Source of the DNA: Paraphotobacterium marinum
GTDB lineage: Bacteria; Pseudomonadota; Gammaproteobacteria; Enterobacterales; Vibrionaceae
Assembly: GCF_002216855.1 (NCBI RefSeq)
Contig: NZ_CP022356.1
Coordinates: forward strand, 186,001-250,000
Direction: 5' to 3'
Length of the DNA stretch: 64,000 nucleotides
Shown here: in pieces, positions 17,829 through 27,700 of the stretch
Position numbering within the stretch: position 1 is the first letter of the stretch
Layout of the letters: each line of letters starts with the position of its first letter
Program-made: the position numbers and the translations under genes
The notes under the pieces: generated by a model
What the model was told of the DNA's origin: nothing
Seen by the model: the letters and a program-made list of their open reading frames with translations, nothing else
Database searches by the model: none

Positions 17829-18500
17829 ATGAATAGTAAAAAAATCCTATTAGCGTCTCTAATATTAATGTCGTGTGCCTCAGCGAATGCTTTGCCACAA
17901 TCAGGACCTTATTTGGGGGTAACTGCTGGTTATGGATTTTCAAACAGTAAATCTGATGGCTCTTCTGATTATCAACAAGATAAGAATAAAATAGATAATT
18001 CAGGTGGATTTGCTTCGGGAATATTTGCTGGATACAACATTCAGGTTGTTGATGGTTTTTATATTGCTCCAGAAGTTCAGTATTTAAATATAAATTCAAA
18101 AACCTCTTATTCTTACAAAAGCTACGGTGTAAAAAATTCCTTATCATATGGAAGCACCAACGCGGTGATTTTTGATGCAAAATTACAGATGTATGTTACA
18201 GATAACTTTTCAATTTATGGAAAATTCGGTGCAGCATTGACACGAAGCTCTTATCAGACAACCCAGAAGGACGATTATAATTGGAATGAAAATCATAACT
18301 ATAATGAAAGCAAAACCAACTTTTATTATGCCTTAGGGGCTTCATATTCATTAACGGACCAATGGGCTTTAAATCTTGAGTATGATCATATCAATGGAAT
18401 CAAAAAACCTCTTACAGAAGAAGACCAAAATAGAGCAGTTCATGGCGGCGCCACTTTAGAGTCCCAAGCTGTATTATTAGGTTTACAGTATACTTTTTAA
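17829..18500 (+). CDS. Outer-membrane beta-barrel protein (OmpA/opacity-like)
   Basis: The 223-residue protein has a signal peptide ending near ANA (residues 18-20). The mature part starts GPYLGVTAGYGFSNSK and shows alternating amphipathic strands separated by polar loops, ending LLGLQYTF with the C-terminal Phe recognised by the BAM complex. This fits an 8-stranded barrel of the OmpA N-terminal/Opa-like type without a peptidoglycan-binding domain. Loop segments rich in Asn, Asp, Tyr and Lys (for example DDYNWNENHNYNESK) would be surface exposed. AAGGA lies upstream of the ATG and a strong terminator follows, so it is its own transcript. Confidence 0.85.
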   Translation: MNSKKILLASLILMSCASANALPQSGPYLGVTAGYGFSNSKSDGSSDYQQDKNKIDNSGGFASGIFAGYNIQVVDGFYIAPEVQYLNINSKTSYSYKSYGVKNSLSYGSTNAVIFDAKLQMYVTDNFSIYGKFGAALTRSSYQTTQKDDYNWNENHNYNESKTNFYYALGASYSLTDQWALNLEYDHINGIKKPLTEEDQNRAVHGGATLESQAVLLGLQYTF

Positions 18501-18513
18501 CGTAAAATCATCT

Positions 18514-18544
18514 GGGGATTAACTTTGTTAGTCCCGCTTTTTTT
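18514..18544 (+). terminator. Rho-independent terminator of the barrel gene
   Basis: GGGATTAAC (18515-18523) pairs with GTTAGTCCC (18527-18535, one G-T pair) around TTT, followed by GC and seven T's. Confidence 0.85.
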
Positions 18545-18729
18545 GTATTAAAGAATAACTATAAATTTGCATTTTTGTAACTTAGAGTAAAACAACATGT
18601 TTTGCAAAAATATTTAAGTTTTTAGATTACGATTAGTTTTAGATGAATTGAATGCATTTAAAAATAACTAAAACATGAAATTCAATTCCAAAATTACCTT
18701 TTACTTTTTCAAATATTGGTCATAAGATA

Positions 18730-21700
18730 ATGTTTAAATTAAAAACAATAATTATTTTGTTGTATATTTCCCTCCTAACAGCATGTGGTGGAAGTGACGG
18801 TGGATCTGACAATACTCCCCCTAAACCATCACCTCAAAAGGTGCATTTTACAATTAAATCTAAAATTGATACGCCACCTAATATTAGAGTTGGAAAGTCT
18901 GTGCATTATTCACTTGATGTTAAAAAAAACGTTGAAAATAATTTTTTAAATTTAGAGAAATATTCTAATAAAAGCGTCAATAATTCATCAATAGCTATAA
19001 CCAATATAAAATTGTTTGATTCAAATAACCCCACAAACATTTATAATTTGAAAAATTATATTAGTCCCGAGAATGGTGACGAGGATAATGAGTGTGTTCA
19101 ACTGGATGGTCAAGATTTGAAGTTTACACAAATTGCAGATGGATGTAGCTTAGATTTAAATATCCCATCTACAGATCGTCACTCTCAATCGATAAAATCC
19201 ATTGAAATAAGTTTTAGTAATAATACGACATTGATATATAAACTTAACTCATTTAATTCTAGATATCACTTTCACAGCTCACTAGGATTTATTAAAATTA
19301 ATGGAATAAACCCTAGATTTAATAACATAGATATTTTGAGTACGAGTCAAGATGTTAAAAATGTATTATTAAAAAATTTAAGTAAAGTTTCATTATATAA
19401 TTTAAGCATAGATCAAATAGATACTTTTAATAATAAACAAATCTTACCACATTTTAGTTATAAAATTCCCAAAATTACCTCTAATCAAGAATTAAAACTT
19501 CATCTAAAAGAGGGTGATTATAAGGTTGATGCTGACAATTTAAATGAACCTATTTTCATTCACGTATTACCTAAACAAACATTAAGACAAAAAAACAACC
19601 AACACATATATTCAGGCTTAAAAAGAAATATTAAATTAGCGCAAACCAGTTACCCTGAAATCGTCATTGATTCAACAAAGCTTGATAAAAATGGAAGTCA
19701 ACTTACATTAACCATCAAAAATATTGGTGCAGGGCCATGGAATCAGCCGAAAGGAAAAATAAATTTTAAGGAATTTAAAAGTGCTGGGTGGGGATTAGAT
19801 TCAGATAGTTGTATGGATTTACAAACTCTAGCACCAGAGCAGAAATGTAGCATAACTTTTAACCATGATGCAAGTAAAAAACTGGAAAGTCAACTCATTC
19901 ATTTACCCGTTAATTATAATAATGAAAAAGAACCTGGTTTTATGTTAAGTGCTTATGTTGGTTATATAAAAAATCTTGTTACATCAGTAACCAAAGTGAA
20001 TGATAATCAATTTAAAATAACAGTGGCAAAAAATACGAAACCAAATAATGGCGACTTTCAATGTCTTCCTGAGGGGAATAATACTTTCAATTGCACTAAT
20101 AAATCAAAAGATACCTTGACACCCACAATATCAGTCAATGATGAAAAGTTGCAATTTTATGCACATGTAAACAAGTACTTTTCCATAGGTCACAATATTT
20201 ACCAGCTCAGCTCTGGAAAGCAATTTTTAACTTCAAAGTTAATCTATCACGCTGATAGTGATATTGTCAAAAGAACTTTAATCTTGGATCAATATGATTC
20301 TCTTTACTTTGTGACAAAATCGAGCCCAAATATCGTCCAATATGTAAATCCTCAAAAAAATATCACTTATTCAATTAAGGCAAAAAATGGCGGTTATTAT
20401 AAGGAAGCTTTGTTTGATAACCAAAATAAAATTTTGATCTTTAGGACGCAAGATGGGGTTATAGAGCTCTATAAAGTTAAAAAAGATCAAGTCAATCTTG
20501 ATTCTATTGGTGAAATTAAAGTCCCTGTTGGATATAAATTTGTTGGGATGAGTTTAAATAATGATACATTACTCATGACGTATCATTATTTAGATGACTA
20601 TGCTCATTCTTATTATGAAAAACTTTTTTTGAACGATCCTAACACTTTCTATAAGTCAGTTGAGCCGAAATCTATAAATGCATATGTAGTTTCACCGTTA
20701 ATCATAAATTTAAAAACACAAATTATTGGAATTACTTATAATCAAGGCCAAAACGCGAACATTATTCAATTTAATGAAGATAAAAAAACCATTGATACCG
20801 TTAAAATTCCAAAAGCAGAAGTTTCAGATACAAGCTTTTTACATGGTATATCTAATCCCACTAAAAATGGCTCTATTTTATTTATAAATAACACATTAAC
20901 GCCGGAACTTAAAAAATTTACGATAATGAAGTTTGATACTAACAATAATCAATTCAATAATTTGTCGTCTGATTCTAGTTATCCATATTTGATGAATATA
21001 GATATTCTAAAAAAATTAATTTATTTCGTAAGTATTCCAGAAGATTCTAAAACCCAATTTAGTAAACCTAAAATATTTTTAAATAGAGCAGAATTCACCA
21101 ATAATTCAGAATTGGTTAATGACTTTTCTGTATACACATTTCAAAATTATCCAAGCAATTTAACGTTTCATAAAACATTAGACTTTATGTTTCAAGGAAC
21201 GTGGTGTAATGTCATATTACCAGATTTAATTACTGCCAAAGTAAAGGATTCTATTAAAATTATTCCCAAAGTAATATGCCCACATTCAAATTACACTACC
21301 AAGGATTTTACATTTAAATGGCTAGATGCTGGCACAGGCGCTCACACTGAAGCAAATTTGGACTACATCGTTCCATCTTATGACCCAGCTGATAATCCAC
21401 ATCAATTGATTCTTCAAGTGACACCTATAAATCGTGCTAATATTAAACCTTTACAAATGACATTTAGTACCTTTATTAAGGTAGAGGCACCTGAAAACAA
21501 AACAACTTTATTTGTGTCACCAACGACAACAACAATATCTTCAGATTCAGAGCCCAAGGATTCTGTGGTTTTTACAGTTCGTTCCAATGTTCCAATTGAT
21601 AAGGATAACTTAATTTTCACACCTCTTGATTCTAATTTTAAAGATTTTGGGATTACAGCAATCAGTGATAAAGATCAGTTCGATAACATTTATGTGACAG

Positions 21701-24700
21701 TCCATATTCCAAATGATAAGAAGGCATCATACCAAGGTAACTTTAGTTTAAGAGGAATTCCAAATAGCAAAACCACTGTTACTGTTAATAGAATTTCAGA
21801 AAATACAAAATTAAGTGTTGGTTACCCTGAGAAAAGTATCACCAAGGATATTAATCAAGTGACCTTTCATCTTTCTTCTAATATCCCGATATCATCTGAT
21901 AATCTTGACTTTAAATCAGCTGATGGTTTGGAGGTCGTGACATATAAAAATGAGGGTCAGAATAACGTCTTTGCTACCGTAAAAGCACCAAACGGTATTA
22001 AAACATACACGGGTTCATTTAGCGTGAAAGCTCATTCTCAGACTTCGCAAGCCGTTAAAGTGACTCGTCTTGATGCATCATCGAGTCTAGAGGTGATTCA
22101 TCCAAATAGAACTATTGGTAAAGAAGAGGGTGATGGAACGGGTGTAACGGAAGTTCAGTTTCAAGTAACGTCAAATGTTCCCGTATCTGCAAACATTGAT
22201 TTCCAACCGGAGAATGGCTTAACCTTTGTTCGTTGGACAAATTCCTCGAGTGATTCGACTAAGGGTACGTATACAGCGACGGCTATTGTATCGGTTCCAC
22301 CTGGCACTACAGCTCCAAATCAACCGTACACGGGTTCATTTAGCGTGAAAGCGCATTCTCAGACTTCGCAAGCCGTTCAAGTGACTCGTCTTGATGAAAC
22401 ATCGAGTCTAAAGGTGATTAATCCATCTAGAACTATTGGTCAAGCAGAGGGTGATGGAACGCAAGTTCAGTTTCAAGTAACGTCAAATGTTCCCGTACCT
22501 GCAAACATTGATTTCAAACCGGAGAATGGCTTAACCTTTGTTAGTTGGATAAAGGCCTCGAGTGATAAGGGTACGTATACAGCGACGGCTATTGTATCGG
22601 TTCCAGCTACCGCTACAGATAAACCGTACACGGGTTCATTTAGCGTGAAAGCGCATCCTCAGACTTCGAGAGCCGTTCAAGTGACTCGTCTTGATGTACC
22701 AGCGACTCTAGAGGTGAGTCAGCCAAATAGAACTATTGGTCAAGCAGAGGGTGATGGAACGCAAGTTCAGTTTCAAGTAACGTCAAATGTTCCCGTACCT
22801 GCAAACATTGATTTCAAACCGGAGAATGGCTTAACCTTTGTTCGTTGGATAAAGGCCTCGAGTGATAAGGGTACGTATACAGCGACGGCTATTGTATCGG
22901 TTCCAGCTACCGCTACAGATAAACCGTACACGGGTTCATTTATCGTGAAAGCGCATCCTCAGACTTCGAGAGCCGTTCAAGTGACTCGTCTTGATGTACC
23001 AGTGACTCTAGAGGTGAGTCAGCCAAATAGAACTATTGGTCAAGCAGAGGGTGATGGAACGCAAGTTCAGTTTCAAGTAACGTCAAATGTTCCCGTACCT
23101 GCAAACATTGATTTCAAACCGGAGAATGGCTTAACCTTTGTTAGTTGGATAAAGGCCTCGAGTGATAAGGGTACGTATACAGCGACGGCTATTGTATCGG
23201 TTCCAGCTACCGCTACAGATAAACCGTACACGGGTTCATTTATCGTGAAAGCGCATCCTCAGACTTCGAGAGCCGTTCAAGTGACTCGTCTTGATGTACC
23301 AGCGACTCTAGAGGTGAGTCAGCCAAATAGAACTATTGGTCAAGCAGAGGGTGATGGAACGCAAGTTCAGTTTCAAGTAACGTCAAATGTTCCCGTATCT
23401 GCAAACATTGATTTCCAACCGGAGAATGGCTTAACCTTTGTTCGTTGGATAAAGGCCTCGAGTGATAAGGGTACGTATACAGCGACGGCTATTGTATCGG
23501 TTCCAGCTACCGCTACAGATAAACCGTACACGGGTTCATTTATCGTGAAAGCGCATCCTCAGACTTCGAGAGCCGTTCAAGTGACTCGTCTTGATGTACC
23601 AGCGACTCTTGAGGTGAGTCAGCCAAATAGAACTATTGGTCAAGCAGAGGGTGATGGAACGCAAGTTCAGTTTCAAGTAACGTCAAATGTTCCCGTATCT
23701 GCAAACATTGATTTCCAACCGGAGAATGGCTTAACCTTTGTTCGTTGGATAAAGGCCTCGAGTGATAAGGGTACGTATACAGCGACGGCTATTGTATCGG
23801 TTCCAGCTACCGCTACAGATAAACCGTACACGGGTTCATTTATCGTGAAAGCGCATCCTCAGACTTCGAGAGCCGTTCAAGTGACTCGTCTTGATGTACC
23901 AGCGACTCTAGAGGTGAGTCAGCCAAATAGAACTATTGGTCAAGCAGAGGGTGATGGAACGCAAGTTCAGTTTCAAGTAACGTCAAATGTTCCCGTACCT
24001 GCAAACATTGATTTCAAACCGGAGAATGGCTTAACCTTTGTTCGTTGGATAAAGGCCTCGAGTGATAAGGGTACGTATACAGCGACGGCTATTGTATCGG
24101 TTCCAGCTACCGCTACAGATAAACCGTACACGGGTTCATTTATCGTGAAAGCGCATCCTCAGACTTCGAGAGCCGTTCAAGTGACTCGTCTTGATGCATC
24201 ATCGAGTCTAGAGGTGATTCATCCAAATAGAACTATTGGTAAAGAAGAGGGTGATGGAACGGGTGTAACGGAAGTTCAGTTTCAAGTAACGTCAAATGTT
24301 CCCGTATCTGCAAACATTGATTTCCAACCGGAGAATGGCTTAACCTTTGTTCGTTGGACAAATTCCTCGAGTGATTCGACTAAGGGTACGTATACAGCGA
24401 CGGCTATTGTATCGGTTCCACCTGGCACTACAGCTCCAAATCAACCGTACACGGGTTCATTTAGCGTGAAAGCGCATTCTCAGACTTCGCAAGCCGTTCA
24501 AGTGACTCGTCTTGATGAAACATCGAGTCTAAAGGTGATTAATCCATCTAGAACTATTGGTCAAGCAGAGGGTGATGGAACGCAAGTTCAGTTTCAAGTA
24601 ACGTCAAATGTTCCCGTACCTGCAAACATTGATTTCAAACCGGAGAATGGCTTAACCTTTGTTAGTTGGATAAAGGCCTCGAGTGATAAGGGTACGTATA

Positions 24701-27700
24701 CAGCGACGGCTATTGTATCGGTTCCAGCTACCGCTACAGATAAACCGTACACGGGTTCATTTAGCGTGAAAGCGCATCCTCAGACTTCGAGAGCCGTTCA
24801 AGTGACTCGTCTTGATGTACCAGCGACTCTAGAGGTGAGTCAGCCAAATAGAACTATTGGTCAAGCAGAGGGTGATGGAACGCAAGTTCAGTTTCAAGTA
24901 ACGTCAAATGTTCCCGTACCTGCAAACATTGATTTCAAACCGGAGAATGGCTTAACCTTTGTTCGTTGGATAAAGGCCTCGAGTGATAAGGGTACGTATA
25001 CAGCGACGGCTATTGTATCGGTTCCAGCTACCGCTACAGATAAACCGTACACGGGTTCATTTATCGTGAAAGCGCATCCTCAGACTTCGAGAGCCGTTCA
25101 AGTGACTCGTCTTGATGTACCAGTGACTCTAGAGGTGAGTCAGCCAAATAGAACTATTGGTCAAGCAGAGGGTGATGGAACGCAAGTTCAGTTTCAAGTA
25201 ACGTCAAATGTTCCCGTACCTGCAAACATTGATTTCAAACCGGAGAATGGCTTAACCTTTGTTAGTTGGATAAAGGCCTCGAGTGATAAGGGTACGTATA
25301 CAGCGACGGCTATTGTATCGGTTCCAGCTACCGCTACAGATAAACCGTACACGGGTTCATTTATCGTGAAAGCGCATCCTCAGACTTCGAGAGCCGTTCA
25401 AGTGACTCGTCTTGATGTACCAGCGACTCTAGAGGTGAGTCAGCCAAATAGAACTATTGGTCAAGCAGAGGGTGATGGAACGCAAGTTCAGTTTCAAGTA
25501 ACGTCAAATGTTCCCGTATCTGCAAACATTGATTTCCAACCGGAGAATGGCTTAACCTTTGTTCGTTGGATAAAGGCCTCGAGTGATAAGGGTACGTATA
25601 CAGCGACGGCTATTGTATCGGTTCCAGCTACCGCTACAGATAAACCGTACACGGGTTCATTTATCGTGAAAGCGCATCCTCAGACTTCGAGAGCCGTTCA
25701 AGTGACTCGTCTTGATGTACCAGCGACTCTTGAGGTGAGTCAGCCAAATAGAACTATTGGTCAAGCAGAGGGTGATGGAACGCAAGTTCAGTTTCAAGTA
25801 ACGTCAAATGTTCCCGTATCTGCAAACATTGATTTCCAACCGGAGAATGGCTTAACCTTTGTTCGTTGGATAAAGGCCTCGAGTGATAAGGGTACGTATA
25901 CAGCGACGGCTATTGTATCGGTTCCAGCTACCGCTACAGATAAACCGTACACGGGTTCATTTATCGTGAAAGCGCATCCTCAGACTTCGAGAGCCGTTCA
26001 AGTGACTCGTCTTGATGTACCAGCGACTCTAGAGGTGAGTCAGCCAAATAGAACTATTGGTCAAGCAGAGGGTGATGGAACGCAAGTTCAGTTTCAAGTA
26101 ACGTCAAATGTTCCCGTACCTGCAAACATTGATTTCAAACCGGAGAATGGCTTAACCTTTGTTCGTTGGATAAAGGCCTCGAGTGATAAGGGTACGTATA
26201 CAGCGACGGCTATTGTATCGGTTCCAGCTACCGCTACAGATAAACCGTACACGGGTTCATTTATCGTGAAAGCGCATCCTCAGACTTCGAGAGCCGTTCA
26301 AGTGACTCGTCTTGATGTACCAGCGACTCTAGAGGTGAGTCAGCCAAATAGAACTATTGGTCAAGCAGAGGGTGATGGAACGCAAGTTCAGTTTCAAGTA
26401 ACGTCAAATGTTCCCGTACCTGCAAACATTGATTTCAAACCGGAGAATGGCTTAACCTTTGTTCGTTGGATAAAGGCCTCGAGTGATAAGGGTACGTATA
26501 CAGCGACGGCTATTGTATCGGTTCCAGCTACCGCTACAGATAAACCGTACACGGGTTCATTTATCGTGAAAGCGCATCCTCAGACTTCGAGAGCCGTTCA
26601 AGTGACTCGTCTTGATGTACCAGCGACTCTAGAGGTGAGTCAGCCAAATAGAACTATTGGTCAAGCAGAGGGTGATGGAACGCAAGTTCAGTTTCAAGTA
26701 ACGTCAAATGTTCCCGTATCTGCAAACATTGATTTCCAACCGGAGAATGGCTTAACCTTTGTTCGTTGGACAAATTCCTCGAGTGATTCGACTAAGGGTA
26801 CGTATACAGCGACGGCTATTGTATCGGTTCCACCTGGCACTACAGCTCCAAATCAACCGTACACGGGTTCATTTAGCGTGAAAGCGCATTCTCAGACTTC
26901 GCAAGCCGTTCAAGTGACTCGTCTTGATGATATAAATTTGTCAGTTGATAAAGAATATGATTCGTGGAGAAATATTCAAGGTTTAGTTAAGGCTAGCGAG
27001 TCACCTACTAATATTCTTAAAAGCACCTACAAATCGCAAGATTTATTTACAGTTGTAAGTACACAAGCTATCAAGAATTGGGTTTGGACATTCGTACCTG
27101 ATAAGGATACAACTGAGTGGGCTAGGAAGTTTTCTGATAATATAAAAGTGTTCAACGACGACACTTCAACAAATTTCACAATTCGCTATGTGGAGAACAC
27201 ATCTATAACTCCACCTCGAGCAGGAGCCTTTATAGAAGGACACTTAGTGGCTAAACAAGGTGATGCTGTCCAATATACTAGCAATCTTAAACTGAATATT
27301 TCTTTTGAAGGAGGCGCTATTACTATCTGGACTCCAAAAGAATTGGGTTGGCCAATAATAGTAGAACCGAATGATGCACATTTTGCAAATGGTTTGTTTA
27401 TTGATAGATATAATCAAACTACTATCAATGAGACGAAAGATCCTTTGCATCTAATACCACCGACATCTGATAACCTAAAAGATAAGAATATTTTTCACTT
27501 AAGGCCTTTTAAAGATAAAACAGGAGAATTTAATTATCTAATGAGAGTAACAGGGGATAAATGTCTTTATACTGAGAGAAATAATATATATGATTGGGAT
27601 TGTAGTAAACACCCAGATCCTAATGCTGGTTATGATCCAAATGTAGATTTTCTTGCTTTTCAAATTTTTCGGGAACCATCTCCAGATTCGCCATTTACAA

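Noticed and set aside
18675-18725. 16-codon leader ORF ending five bases before the giant lipoprotein
   Set aside because: No ribosome site and low-complexity composition; short ORFs like this are common by chance here.
22071-26932. Regular repeats that could suggest a CRISPR array
   Set aside because: Units are 300-321 bp, in frame, contiguous and coding; there are no short repeats with unique spacers.
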